Origin: Microvirga puerhi
GTDB taxonomy: Bacteria; Pseudomonadota; Alphaproteobacteria; Rhizobiales; Beijerinckiaceae
NCBI RefSeq assembly: GCF_020089865.1
Contig: NZ_JAIRBM010000011.1
Coordinates: 1 to 64,000, forward strand
Direction of reading: 5' to 3'
DNA length: 64,000 bases
A model generated the notes under the pieces. The model was not told where the DNA came from and made no database searches. It worked only from the letters and a program-made list of their open reading frames with translations. A program made the position numbers and the translations under genes. This document shows, piece by piece, positions 17,504-26,542 of the stretch (positions within the stretch are counted from its first letter, which is position 1; each line of letters starts with the position of its first letter).

Positions 17504-18334
17504 TTAAACTATTCCCATGAGTTGGACGAGGGGACTCTTCAGACCGGACGTGCAGCCTAGAACGATATTGCCATCGCGCAACCCCGACTGATCGAGAAAG
17601 TCATTTGCCCAGCCGCCAGCCTCTTCGATCAGGAGCAATCCAGCCAAAGCGTCCCAAGAGTTCATGTGTAGCTCGCAATAGCCGTCGATCCGGCCCGCGG
17701 CCACATAGGCCAAAGCCAAAGCTCCGGAGCCACCGCGACGGACACCTGCCCCATCCGCCAGGATCCTGCCGACGAGGTCAACATACTCGCTGAGCGGAAG
17801 CCGTGTCGACCAGCCTGCCTCAATAGTAGCGGACTGCATGTCATCGAGACCACTAACATGGATCGGCTCGCCGTTCAGAGTTGCGCCTCCGCCACGTTCT
17901 GCCACGAACAGCTCATCATGCATTGGGTCGTAAATAATTCCAATCTGAGTCTGGCCATCGCGGACATAGGCAATGGAGATGCAGAATTGCGATATTCCGC
18001 GTACGAAATTCGCCGTGCCGTCAATCGGGTCCACCACCCAGACGTCATGATCGAGCGATCCCCCACCCTCCTCGCCGAAGAAGGAGTCCTTCGGGAAACT
18101 CGCCAGTAATCGACCGCGCACCAAACGCTCGACCTCTGAATCCACGGCCGAGAGATAATCCTGACGGCCTTTGAGATTGATGCCGGTTATACCAGGGCGT
18201 CCGTTGAACCGGCGACGTGCTAGGTTTCCCGCTTCTCGGGCTACCGCGCAGGCAACAGACAATCTCAGGTCACGTCTTCCTGCAGCGGATACAGAAGTGT
18301 GTTCCGCGTCCCTGACTGGGATGGAGGCTGGCAT
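17504..18334 (-). CDS. Inositol-monophosphatase-family phosphatase (A)
   Basis: 276-residue phosphatase. FGEEGGGS, DPIDGTANF (motif A) and WDALAGLLLIEEAGG (motif B) supply the expected metal ligands. DPIDGTANFV resembles true inositol-1-monophosphatases (SuhB) more than the neighbouring copy does. It starts 15 bases after the stop of the dual-specificity-type phosphatase gene behind a cagga site, so co-translation is likely. Probable role: dephosphorylation of the compound brought in by the adjacent ABC importer. A histidinol-phosphatase role is possible but no his genes are nearby. Confidence 0.9.
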   Translation of the reverse strand: MPASIPVRDAEHTSVSAAGRRDLRLSVACAVAREAGNLARRRFNGRPGITGINLKGRQDYLSAVDSEVERLVRGRLLASFPKDSFFGEEGGGSLDHDVWVVDPIDGTANFVRGISQFCISIAYVRDGQTQIGIIYDPMHDELFVAERGGGATLNGEPIHVSGLDDMQSATIEAGWSTRLPLSEYVDLVGRILADGAGVRRGGSGALALAYVAAGRIDGYCELHMNSWDALAGLLLIEEAGGWANDFLDQSGLRDGNIVLGCTSGLKSPLVQLMGIV

Positions 18335-18349
18335 GGTGTGAAGTCCTGC

Positions 18350-18973
18350 TTATCGGTTGGAGGACGCGTGTTGCGGCGTCTGATGCTTTTCAAGCTCGAT
18401 CCGCCGGATCCACGTGGCTGCATGGCGCGCCGCCTTAATCAGCATCGGCTTCGGCGTCTCCATCCATTCGTCGGGGTGAAGCTCACGTGTGGCACGCAGA
18501 TGATCGATGGCTGCCTCTAGCGTGGGAAACCGGTCCGGCAGCTGGATGTGAATATACAAGGCTGCTAGAATTACTGAGCGGCTACGCCCGCCCCGGCAAT
18601 GGAGCAGCACATTTCCACGGCGACGATGCGGATAGGTATAACGGTCAGGCAATCGCTGATGCAGAGCGCCATCGAGCAGATAATAGCCAGCCAACAACAT
18701 CGTGTCCGGATTACCCGCATCGTCGATGAGGCCGAGCTTATAATTTCGGACCGGTCCATGAGGCGATGCGATGTCGGAGGCGCCGACGCCAGCCGTATAA
18801 TTGATATCCAAATTGACGGCGCAGTTCACGACAATGGCGATGTCGTTACCTTCAAGCAATGCCTTATCCGACGCCGCGTTAGCATCGCCGACGAAGAGCT
18901 TCACGCCGAACGGTGGGAGATCATCGACGATGAGGCTCATCGGAGGACGTGGGTAATTGAATTGGGTCACCAT
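18350..18973 (-). CDS. Dual-specificity/tyrosine-type protein phosphatase-like protein
   Basis: 207-residue cysteine phosphatase. The CX5R loop is HCRGGRSRS, with predicted nucleophile Cys126 and phosphate-binding Arg132. The D84-D85 pair (GLIDDAG) could supply the general acid. The rest resembles bacterial dual-specificity phosphatases (VNCAVNLD in the strand before). Some family members act on phosphoinositides or phospho-sugars rather than proteins; the location between an importer ATPase and two inositol-monophosphatase-like genes favours a small-molecule substrate here, which is inference. Start 18973 has a weak caggat site; a methionine at residue 12 is an alternative. Confidence 0.82.
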   Translation of the reverse strand: MVTQFNYPRPPMSLIVDDLPPFGVKLFVGDANAASDKALLEGNDIAIVVNCAVNLDINYTAGVGASDIASPHGPVRNYKLGLIDDAGNPDTMLLAGYYLLDGALHQRLPDRYTYPHRRRGNVLLHCRGGRSRSVILAALYIHIQLPDRFPTLEAAIDHLRATRELHPDEWMETPKPMLIKAARHAATWIRRIELEKHQTPQHASSNR

Positions 18974-19071
18974 CGAAATTTGTATCCTGGACTTTACACT
19001 CGCGCCTTTGCGCCCTTGATGGCGCGCGCATTTATAGGCTCAACTGCGCCAACATTGAGCGGATAACAGCT

Positions 19072-20199
19072 TCAGGCTGCGTGGCAGGCTCCGACAACAG
19101 ATTGTATCACCGGAAATCGGTTTCCGCTGTCCTTGTCGAAGAAAGTAAGCTTGTCCGCAGGAAACTCGATCCAAATATTCTTTCTGGACAGAGAGGTCTC
19201 GAAGCGCGGAATAAGCGCTGTAATGCGACATCCTTTAACAGACAACGCAATGATGGTCTGTGATCCAGTGGGCTGGACGATGTCGACCTCCGCCGGCAGG
19301 CTGAACGGACCTTGTCGCTCGACGATCGAGATATTCTCCGGACGGATCGCAAACGTAACCGGTCCCTCCGAACACTGCAGACCCGCAGGGAGGGAGATGT
19401 CCATATCCTGGAACCGAAGAATTCTCTCACCTCCCGCCGTGCTCAGCGTCCCGTCAAGAAGATTGATCCGGGGGTCGCCGATGAACTCGGCGACGAAGAG
19501 ATTGGCGGGATCGTGATAGATTTCGTAGGGCGAACCCTGCTGCTGGATGACGCCATCCTTCATCACAACGATTATATCGGACATGGTCAACGCCTCGACC
19601 TGATCATGCGTGACATAGACGGTGGTGGCCTCCAGCTCGCGATGCAGACGCTTCAATTCGGTGCGCATTTCCGTTCTGAGTTTTGCATCGAGGTTCGATA
19701 GCGGCTCATCCATGAGCAGGATGGCGTTGCGTGCGGCGATCAGGCGAGCCACGGCGACACGCTGCTGTTGCCCACCCGACAATTCCGACGGATAACGGTC
19801 CGCAAGTCCGGTCAGCTGGACCTTCGTAAGTGCCTCAGTGAGGCGCTCCTTGATCACATGCGAGGGCTGCTTTGCCTCAGACAGAGCCAGAGTGATGTTC
19901 CTGCCGACTTTCATATTTGGCCACAGAGCATAACTCTGAAAAATGAAGCCGAGCCCCCGCCGCTCTGGTGGAACGAAGACCCCAGTCTGGCTGGAATAGA
20001 CTGTCTTGCCACCGAGCACGACCTCGCCAGTGGTCGCCTGCTCAAGGCCGGCGATGACGCGCAGGGTCGTGGTTTTGCCGCAGCCCGACGGCCCAAGCAG
20101 GGTCACGAAGCTGCCCTTCGGAATGTCGAGATCGAGGCTCGGAAGGGCCAGATGGCTTCCGTACGACTTTGTGATGTTTCTGAGGGTAATTTCAGACAT
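19072..20199 (-). CDS. ABC importer ATPase, Fe3+/sugar-phosphate (AfuC/FbpC/PotA) type
   Basis: 375-residue ATPase. Walker A is GPSGCGKTTT, signature LSGGQQQRVAVARL, Walker B ILLMDEPLSNLD, and the H-loop lies in VTHDQVEAL. A TOBE-type domain occupies the last 120 residues (FAIRPENI). It energises the permease fusion in the same operon. The start at 20199 sits behind gagagtgccc; the GTG two codons earlier is an alternative. It lies 35 bases after the binding-protein gene. The family includes iron, phosphonate and hexose-phosphate importers, so substrate must be judged from neighbours. Confidence 0.93.
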   Translation of the reverse strand: MSEITLRNITKSYGSHLALPSLDLDIPKGSFVTLLGPSGCGKTTTLRVIAGLEQATTGEVVLGGKTVYSSQTGVFVPPERRGLGFIFQSYALWPNMKVGRNITLALSEAKQPSHVIKERLTEALTKVQLTGLADRYPSELSGGQQQRVAVARLIAARNAILLMDEPLSNLDAKLRTEMRTELKRLHRELEATTVYVTHDQVEALTMSDIIVVMKDGVIQQQGSPYEIYHDPANLFVAEFIGDPRINLLDGTLSTAGGERILRFQDMDISLPAGLQCSEGPVTFAIRPENISIVERQGPFSLPAEVDIVQPTGSQTIIALSVKGCRITALIPRFETSLSRKNIWIEFPADKLTFFDKDSGNRFPVIQSVVGACHAA

Positions 20200-20234
20200 G
20201 GGCACTCTCTCGTGCGGAAGCCATTCGGATCGGA

Positions 20235-21473
20235 TTATCGGCTCGTCTCAGCCATCCAGAAATCACTGATCTTCGCGATGTTGTCTTTCACGAATTCAGG
20301 CGACGCTGTGAGCTTCCTGGCCTTAGGCCACATCTCACTGTAGGGCGGCGGTGCGACGTCGCTCCGTGGAGAGAAGGTGCCGACCTGATAGAAAGCGGCC
20401 ATTCCCTGCAGCAGCTCCAACGACTTCCCAGATCGGAACGGCGCCTTGAGTTCCGAGCTGATATTCAAGTCCTTGCTCCCCATCAGGAACGCCACGAAAA
20501 GCTTCGCTGCATTGGGATGCGGCGCTTGTCCGGCAACTGCCACATAAGTTGGATAAGAGAAAAGCGCCGATGGCTGCAGATCATACGGAACTGCGTTGGC
20601 ATAATTGTCGCTCTGGTTCTTGGTCAGATAGTGAATCACCGAGAATGCCATCGGCGACTTGGCCTGACCGCGGAGGCCGACTGCCGTCGCAATCTTCGAG
20701 CTATTATCGGAGATGACGATGTCGTTGGCGATCAGCCGATGCAGGAACTCGTAACCCGCATTCTCGACACCGGAGGAAAGCTCGAGCTTCTTGCCATAGT
20801 GCTGCTCATAGGCCTTCTGCATTTCGTCAGAATGTTCCACGATGGCGGCCAGCATCATCAGTGTGGTCAGAGAGCCCGCCGGCGATTTCATGGAGAAGCG
20901 CCCCTTCCACTGCGGCTCGGTGAGCTCCCACAATGTCTTGATCGGCGGCTGCGGATGAGCTTCCGAATTGTAGAAGACGCCGTAGGCCTCGATCACGTGT
21001 GTGAGCAGCGGTTCGCGGTGCTCGGCGGGAATCCTGTCCACTAGATAGGCCGGCACGTAATTGACGATGCGGTGATTGGGGAGCAGGTCGAACACCATTT
21101 GCTCGGTGCCACCAGAATAGACCACGTCAGCTGCATAGACGCCTGCCTGATGCTCACGGACGACTTTCTCGATTGTCTTTTCCGAACCGAGATCATAGGC
21201 CTTGACCTTGATTTCTGGATAGAACTTCGCGAAATCCTCCGCCACCTTCAGCATCGTCCCGGTGGAGGAATAGACGACGACTTCGCCTTCCTTCTTCGCG
21301 TTAGCAACCACCTCATCCCATTTCTCGTTCTTCTGATAAGAACCGAGCTGACTTTTCTGAAGCCAAGCATCCCACTTGGGATCGGACTGCTGCCCTAGAG
21401 CCGGCGCCGCCAATGCAAGGGTCAAGGCTCCGGCCGCGAGCCAAGCTCTGGCATTGCGGAATGTCGGTATCAT
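20235..21473 (-). CDS. ABC importer periplasmic binding protein, Fe3+/sugar-phosphate (AfuA) type
   Basis: 412-residue solute-binding protein with a clear signal peptide (positive start, hydrophobic core ALTLALAAPALG, cleavage near residue 27). The VVVYSSTG strand after the signal and YADVVY-like segments place it in the SBP family of AfuA/FbpA and aminoethylphosphonate-binding proteins. The tyrosine pair that coordinates iron in FbpA is not evident, which argues against ferric iron. A strong site (ggaggaaatcaatc) precedes the start. With three phosphatase genes downstream, a phosphorylated organic solute is the best guess. Confidence 0.9.
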   Translation of the reverse strand: MIPTFRNARAWLAAGALTLALAAPALGQQSDPKWDAWLQKSQLGSYQKNEKWDEVVANAKKEGEVVVYSSTGTMLKVAEDFAKFYPEIKVKAYDLGSEKTIEKVVREHQAGVYAADVVYSGGTEQMVFDLLPNHRIVNYVPAYLVDRIPAEHREPLLTHVIEAYGVFYNSEAHPQPPIKTLWELTEPQWKGRFSMKSPAGSLTTLMMLAAIVEHSDEMQKAYEQHYGKKLELSSGVENAGYEFLHRLIANDIVISDNSSKIATAVGLRGQAKSPMAFSVIHYLTKNQSDNYANAVPYDLQPSALFSYPTYVAVAGQAPHPNAAKLFVAFLMGSKDLNISSELKAPFRSGKSLELLQGMAAFYQVGTFSPRSDVAPPPYSEMWPKARKLTASPEFVKDNIAKISDFWMAETSR

Positions 21474-21521
21474 GATTGATTTCCTCCGTTCATTTATTAT
21501 GCATCGGTCTGGTTGGAGCAG

Positions 21522-23357
21522 TTATGCCGCCCCGATCCGAGCTTTCGTTGACAAGGCACGGATGGCCAGGTTGACCACAATCACGATAGCGACGAGCAGC
21601 ACGGTCGCGACGCCGACGAGTTGAGGCATATCCTGGTTCTGATAGTTGTAGATGACGCCTGCCAGCACGTTGGTCGATGGTGTGACGAGCAGGATGATCA
21701 GCGACAGTTCCCGCATGATGCTGATGAAGCTGAGGAGCATGCCGGAGAGAAGCCCGCCAGCGGCGATGGGTACGATGATTCGGATCATGCGACGAATCCA
21801 GCCAATGCCTTGGACGCGTGCCGCCTCCTCTAGCGACTTGTCGATCTGAAGGAGCGCCGCGATTCCGGTGCGTGATGTAAAGGGCAGGGTCTTGACCGAA
21901 CAGATCAGGACGAGCAGCGCGAAGGTGCCGTAGAGAGCTGGGATTGGTCCGAACGGACGGGCGAACATACCGATATAGATCGCCCCGAATGCGAGAGCTG
22001 GGAAAATGTAAGGCAGGAAGGCCACCATCTCCAGTGATCTCGACGTCAGCGAGCCGCGCGTTCTCACCACGACATAACCAATCAGGAAGCCGAAGATTCC
22101 TGTCGTCATTGCGGTGAGGAAGGCCAACTTAACGCTGTTCCAGGTCGCATCAATGATGTTGCCATTGTCGACGAGGGCGGCTTGCAATGGATCTACCCCC
22201 TCGCCTCCTCCACCGATCCAATAGTGCAGGGTCAGATTGCTGAGGCTGTAATTGCCTGCGGTCTTGATCAACGACTGGAGAACCAGCAGCACCAATGGAA
22301 ATGCAACGGCCGCGGTCATGAGGAGCATGACGAGTATGAAGAGCGGCCAGCGCCAACGCCCGAGATCGATCTCCTTGCTGCGGAATCCTTTGCCGGAAAG
22401 CGTCACAAAGCTCTTACGGACTCCGATGAGACGTTGATTGATGAAAATGAACAGACAGGCAAGGACCACCAGCACCAGCGCGAGCAGAAAGCCATCACCT
22501 GCATTGCGTGTCCCCATGGCGGCATAGATCTGTGTCGGCAGCACGAAATAGCGCACCGGCATTCCCAGCACCGCAGGCGTGCCAAAGGACCCGACCACGC
22601 GGATGAACGTCATCACGACCGCGGAGCCGATGGCTGGCAGCAGAAGCGGTGCAGTGATCCACAGAAGCTGCTTGATGCGAGAGAGGCCCGCCATCGCGCC
22701 TGCCTCTTCAAGCTGACTGTCGACGCTCGTGATCGAACTCGAGACAGACAAATAGGAATAGACGTAATAGTGAAGCGAGAGACAGATGATGATCGGAACG
22801 GGGCCGTACGCGATCCAGTCTGGTGGTTGCACGCCAAAGAAATACGCAAAAGCGCCGGATGCTCCGCCGATGCGATCATTCTTGAAGAATGTGATCCAGG
22901 CCAGCGCCATAACCCAGGAAGGCAGCATGTATGGGATCATTACCAGCGTGTGCAGAAAATTCCGGAAGGGGATGTTCGTGCGCACGATCAGCCAGGCGAG
23001 GCTGATGCCGAAGGCGAGACAGATGATCGTGGCGGCAAATGCCGTGACAAGCGAATTGAAGAAGGGCTTGTAGAAGAGCGCCCAAGAGAGACGACCGGCA
23101 AAAACGCGCTCGTAGTGAAAGAGCGTGAACTCACCGGGCTGAGCCTTAGGCAGATAGGCACGGTCATAGGGCTGAACGGTGAGCGTCTCGCGGACCAGTT
23201 CGAACAGGGGCACAAGAACCAGTGCTCCCAGCATGACCGCCAGCAGAACGCCTAGAATGCGCTCAGGCTGTGTCAGGAAACGCCGAATACCGCCTAGAAT
23301 GGCTTTTGTTGACGATATGTCGGACGCAGTTTGTGCTTGTGTCACCGAACCCGTCAT
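21522..23357 (-). CDS. ABC importer permease with two fused transmembrane domains (FbpB/AfuB type)
   Basis: 611-residue inner-membrane permease with about twelve membrane segments in two homologous halves. Each half carries the EAA loop that docks to the ATPase: EEAGAMAGLSRIKQLLW (first) and EEAARVQGIGWIRRMIR (second). Such duplicated permeases are typical of ferric and hexose-phosphate importers. The start at 23357 (MTGSVTQAQ) follows a strong ggggaggatgtgacgga; the reading frame stays open 45 codons further upstream, but that extension is not hydrophobic and covers the promoter region. First structural gene after the LacI-family regulator. Confidence 0.92.
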   Translation of the reverse strand: MTGSVTQAQTASDISSTKAILGGIRRFLTQPERILGVLLAVMLGALVLVPLFELVRETLTVQPYDRAYLPKAQPGEFTLFHYERVFAGRLSWALFYKPFFNSLVTAFAATIICLAFGISLAWLIVRTNIPFRNFLHTLVMIPYMLPSWVMALAWITFFKNDRIGGASGAFAYFFGVQPPDWIAYGPVPIIICLSLHYYVYSYLSVSSSITSVDSQLEEAGAMAGLSRIKQLLWITAPLLLPAIGSAVVMTFIRVVGSFGTPAVLGMPVRYFVLPTQIYAAMGTRNAGDGFLLALVLVVLACLFIFINQRLIGVRKSFVTLSGKGFRSKEIDLGRWRWPLFILVMLLMTAAVAFPLVLLVLQSLIKTAGNYSLSNLTLHYWIGGGGEGVDPLQAALVDNGNIIDATWNSVKLAFLTAMTTGIFGFLIGYVVVRTRGSLTSRSLEMVAFLPYIFPALAFGAIYIGMFARPFGPIPALYGTFALLVLICSVKTLPFTSRTGIAALLQIDKSLEEAARVQGIGWIRRMIRIIVPIAAGGLLSGMLLSFISIMRELSLIILLVTPSTNVLAGVIYNYQNQDMPQLVGVATVLLVAIVIVVNLAIRALSTKARIGAA

Positions 23358-23525
23358 TCCGTCACATCCTCCCCAGAGCCTGGTGCCGGCTCGAAAGCGC
23401 TCCTCATCCGCGACCGATCTTTGGATGCTCTCGCCCGTTCCTGGGCGCACGGCTCGGTTCGCGATCGTCTCCCCGTACACGCCACGCGGCAAACCGCCTG
23501 TGTGGAGAGCAAGGAGAACTTACGG

Positions 23526-23551
23526 AAGCTTTGCACACGTGTGCAAAGCTT
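23526..23551. promoter_or_regulatory. 26-bp perfect palindrome, probable operator of the LacI-family regulator
   Basis: The half-site AAGCTTTGCACAC is followed directly by its exact reverse complement, with a CACGTG centre. It lies between the regulator gene and the permease gene, 169 bases upstream of the permease start. No T run follows on either strand, so it is less likely a terminator. A related site lies upstream of the regulator gene. Confidence 0.75.
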
Positions 23552-23588
23552 GCAAGAGACATTCTGAAAGACCCGAAAGGCGAGAGGA

Positions 23589-24638
23589 TCAGCTCATCGG
23601 GCGGACGGTGGCTCGCTCGACGAGTTCGACCGGGAGAACCTCATGCACGAGCTTGGTCTCCTTCCCGTGCATCTCCCGCTCGATGGCGGCCAGTACCGAC
23701 CCGGTCAGATCGCTCATCGATTGTCTGACGGTTGTCAGGCGATAACTGGCCCATGCTGATTGCGGGATATCGTCGAAGCCGATGACCGAGAGATCCTCGG
23801 GAACGCGCCGACCCATTTCCCTTGCACCGTCGAGAAAGCCGAGCGCCAGGAGATCGGTGACGCAGAAAACACCATCGAGCTCATGGGAAGTGAGGAGACC
23901 CTTGGCGGCCTCTATGCCGGTCTCATATGTCGTTTCGCCCGACGCCCAAACGGCCGATTTGATCCCGGCCTCCTCGATATGTTCCACGAAAGCGAGGCGG
24001 CGACGGACTTGGGTGGGTGTTCGAGCGCCACTCCCAACGACACCGATGCGCCGGCAACCAGCCCGGAGAAGCCTCTCTGCTGCGACCCGCGCGCCGCCGA
24101 GATCATCGCTGATGATTGTATCTGCTTCGGCGTCATCGGCCTGCCGATTGACCAAGATCACCCGCACGCTGTTGGCCACACACTCGTCGATGATGGCCGA
24201 AGGCGGCGAACCGGACATCACCACAATGGCCCGCACGCGGAACTCAAGAATAAGCTCGATGAGCGGTGTGATGCCCTGCTCCGCCTCGGCCGCATTCAGG
24301 AGGAGGCACTGCATGCCCCGATTGAGAAGGGCCAGGCTCAACTCGTCCAGCTGTCGCGCCATGAATGGCAAGGACAGATTGGCGCCGACAACACCAACAA
24401 GGTTGGATTGATCGCTGATTAAGCTCCGGGCAAGACGATTGACCCGGTACCCTAGGGTTTTGGCGGCTTCCTGGACCCGATGCCTGACATCGGCCGAGAC
24501 ACTGGCGCCCGGCGTGAATGTGCGCGATACGGCCGAGCGGGAGACACCGGCGAGACGGGCTACATCTTCCGCGGTCACAAAGTTGCGCGTCGCTCGGTCG
24601 CGTTTCAGATGGTCTTCATGATCTGAAGACGCCACCAT
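23589..24638 (-). CDS. LacI-family transcriptional regulator of the phosphatase/importer operon
   Basis: 349-residue regulator. Residues about 20-70 form the helix-turn-helix and hinge (VTAEDVARLAGVSRSAVSRT, then LGYRVNRLARSL). Residues about 75-345 form the periplasmic-binding-like effector domain, with the family phrase LSVIGFDDIPQSAW. It is transcribed in the same direction as the importer genes, 231 bases ahead of the permease start, with a perfect palindrome between them and another palindromic site upstream of its own start. That fits repression of both itself and the operon, released by an imported or dephosphorylated product. Effector unknown. Confidence 0.93.
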   Translation of the reverse strand: MVASSDHEDHLKRDRATRNFVTAEDVARLAGVSRSAVSRTFTPGASVSADVRHRVQEAAKTLGYRVNRLARSLISDQSNLVGVVGANLSLPFMARQLDELSLALLNRGMQCLLLNAAEAEQGITPLIELILEFRVRAIVVMSGSPPSAIIDECVANSVRVILVNRQADDAEADTIISDDLGGARVAAERLLRAGCRRIGVVGSGARTPTQVRRRLAFVEHIEEAGIKSAVWASGETTYETGIEAAKGLLTSHELDGVFCVTDLLALGFLDGAREMGRRVPEDLSVIGFDDIPQSAWASYRLTTVRQSMSDLTGSVLAAIEREMHGKETKLVHEVLPVELVERATVRPMS

Positions 24639-24704
24639 CGAGTTTGCTCCGGTCGGTCCAGGTTCTAAGTGGGTTCAACACCTCGAACCTCACGCCGGAA
24701 GTCT

Positions 24705-24720
24705 ATGCACACGTGTTCAT
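24705..24720. promoter_or_regulatory. Second probable LacI-family operator, upstream of the regulator gene
   Basis: ATGCACACGTGTTCAT is palindromic except for one base pair and shares the TGCACACGTGT core with the 26-bp palindrome at 23526-23551. It lies 67 bases upstream of the regulator start, consistent with autoregulation. Confidence 0.65.
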
Positions 24721-24774
24721 CTTAGGCAAGCAGAGTGGCCCCGAATCGGCTCTGCTTTGCTGTGATCGAGCATT

Positions 24775-26481
24775 TCAAAGCGCAGTCGCGCCGACCCAAT
24801 GGAAGGGCTTTTCGGCGATACCTTTGACTCCCGCCTCGAGAGATAGAACGCTGCCCGATAGCGGCGCCTCCGCCAACTGTTGGGATGACAGACGAATGCG
24901 GGCTGAGGTGATGAACAACGTGCTCATGTCGGTGCCTCCGAATGCGCAACTCGTCGGACGCGGCACCGGCACGCTGATCGTTCGATCGATCGTTCCATCC
25001 GGAGCATAACGGATGACCTGCCATCCGTCCCACTGAGCACTCCAGACGAAGCCCTCCGAATCCACTGTGAGGCCATCCGGCACACCCATGTTCTCCGGCG
25101 TTTGAACGAAAACTCGGCGATTGTAGATGCGGCCTTCGTTAACATCGAAATCATACACATAGATCGTTCGCGCCAAGGTATCGGTGAAATACATCAACCG
25201 ATCATCGGGACTCCAGCCGAGGCCATTCGATATGCCGATATTAGCTTCCATGCGGTGCGCACTCCCGTCCGAGTCCAGACGATAGAGACTGCCTTGCCCC
25301 GGAACGACCGTCATATCCATCGTACCAGCCCAGAAGCGGCCCCGGCTGTCGCATTTGCCATCGTTGAAACGATTGCCGGGCTTGTCGGCTTCTGGATCCG
25401 TAATGCGGGTCTGCCGGCCTGTCGCGGGATCGAACAATGAAAAACCGCTCTGCGCCGCGATCACAAGACCGCCCGCCGAGCACTCTGCGAAAGCCCCGAC
25501 AATCTCCGGAAGTGCAACGACCGAGTTACTCCCTGCCTGAAGGTTCGAGATGTGCAAGGCAGGCGCGAGGATGTCGACCCACTGCAGCGTACCGGACGCC
25601 GCACTCCAGTACGGCCCCTCGCCAAGGAAGGCGCTTGAACGAACGGCGCAGGAAATCGATTGATCGTTTGTCATGTTGATCTTTGGTGGTTGACCAGGTT
25701 GCGTGAAAGCTGCTTGCCCAGTGACGCGCTGCGCCGAGCGAATAAGGTCGGGGCCGAGTTCATGCAACCGCTCGACATTCATGCGGAACGAAGGGCCGAT
25801 GACAGCGATGATGCCGATCGGGCGGTTGGTACGATCAATGATGGGAACGGCAACCGAGCGCAGCCCCTCCTGCCACTCCTCATCATCGATTGCATAACGG
25901 CGCGCCTTCGTCACATCGAGTTGGGTCCGCAGAAGCAGAGGGTCCACGATCGTCGAAGATGTGCGAGGTGTAAGCTCCACTTGACCGAGCAAGGCATTGA
26001 CTCGCCGCCCATCTTCGAAGGCAAGCAGCGCCTTGCCAGCCGCCGTGCAGTAGGATGGGAGTCGCGCTCCTTCCCTCAATTGCGTCTGTAGCGCAGATTG
26101 ACTCGAAACAATCTGTTGGCAGACGATAGACGCGTCATCGGCCGTCGCGAACATGACGAGCTCGCCGGTGAGAGCATGAAGCCGGATGAGCTCCGGCTCG
26201 GCCAGCGCCTTGAGATCCAGGTCTGCCGTCGACCATTTCGCGTACTCAACCATGCGCCATCCAAAACGATAACGAGAATCGCGGGCATCGAGTCGGAGCG
26301 TTCCGTGGTCCAACAGCGCGGCAAGGATGCGATGAAGTGTTCCCTTCGGGAGGCCGGTGACCTTGGCGATCTCCGTGAACGACAAACCTCCTCCCGCTTC
26401 GGCCAAAGCATCCAGGATGCTCAAACCTTTCTGAAGCGCTGCAGTGCCGCGCGCTGCCGCGCTCTCCTCGCCCGACCTCAT
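24775..26481 (-). CDS. IclR-family regulator fused to an SMP-30/gluconolactonase domain
   Basis: 568-residue single-frame fusion. Residues about 10-75 form the IclR winged helix (GLSFTEIAKVTGLPKGTLHR). Residues about 85-258 form the IclR effector domain (YCTAAGKALLA, VAVPIIDRTNRPIGII). Residues about 270-568 form an SMP-30 beta-propeller. The four metal-site residues are kept: Glu288 (LGEGPYW), Asn373 (RFNDGK), Asn419 (ISNGLGW) and Asp469 (VPDGLTVD), so the lactonase half is probably active. A methionine at residue 270 opens the propeller but has no ribosome site, so a separate product is unlikely. The start at 26481 is behind aagggagtctgga; a GTG six codons earlier is possible. It faces a sugar ABC importer operon across tandem palindromes. 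Confidence 0.9.
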   Translation of the reverse strand: MRSGEESAAARGTAALQKGLSILDALAEAGGGLSFTEIAKVTGLPKGTLHRILAALLDHGTLRLDARDSRYRFGWRMVEYAKWSTADLDLKALAEPELIRLHALTGELVMFATADDASIVCQQIVSSQSALQTQLREGARLPSYCTAAGKALLAFEDGRRVNALLGQVELTPRTSSTIVDPLLLRTQLDVTKARRYAIDDEEWQEGLRSVAVPIIDRTNRPIGIIAVIGPSFRMNVERLHELGPDLIRSAQRVTGQAAFTQPGQPPKINMTNDQSISCAVRSSAFLGEGPYWSAASGTLQWVDILAPALHISNLQAGSNSVVALPEIVGAFAECSAGGLVIAAQSGFSLFDPATGRQTRITDPEADKPGNRFNDGKCDSRGRFWAGTMDMTVVPGQGSLYRLDSDGSAHRMEANIGISNGLGWSPDDRLMYFTDTLARTIYVYDFDVNEGRIYNRRVFVQTPENMGVPDGLTVDSEGFVWSAQWDGWQVIRYAPDGTIDRTISVPVPRPTSCAFGGTDMSTLFITSARIRLSSQQLAEAPLSGSVLSLEAGVKGIAEKPFHWVGATAL

Positions 26482-26523
26482 TCCAGACTCCCTTGACACC
26501 CTCGGCTGAACGAATCAGTATCA

Positions 26524-26540
26524 GTTCTACGATATAAAAC
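26524..26540. promoter_or_regulatory. Palindromic operator site 1 in the IclR-fusion/importer intergenic region
   Basis: GTTCTACGATATAAAAC is an imperfect palindrome sharing the GTTCTAC half with the adjacent site. It sits between divergent starts at 26481 and 26585, the expected place for IclR-family binding. Confidence 0.55.
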
Positions 26541-26542
26541 AA

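Noticed and set aside
22182-23255. 357-codon plus-strand frame opposite the importer permease
   Set aside because: Antisense to a membrane protein gene; histidine/arginine/aspartate-rich composition mirrors hydrophobic codons on the other strand.
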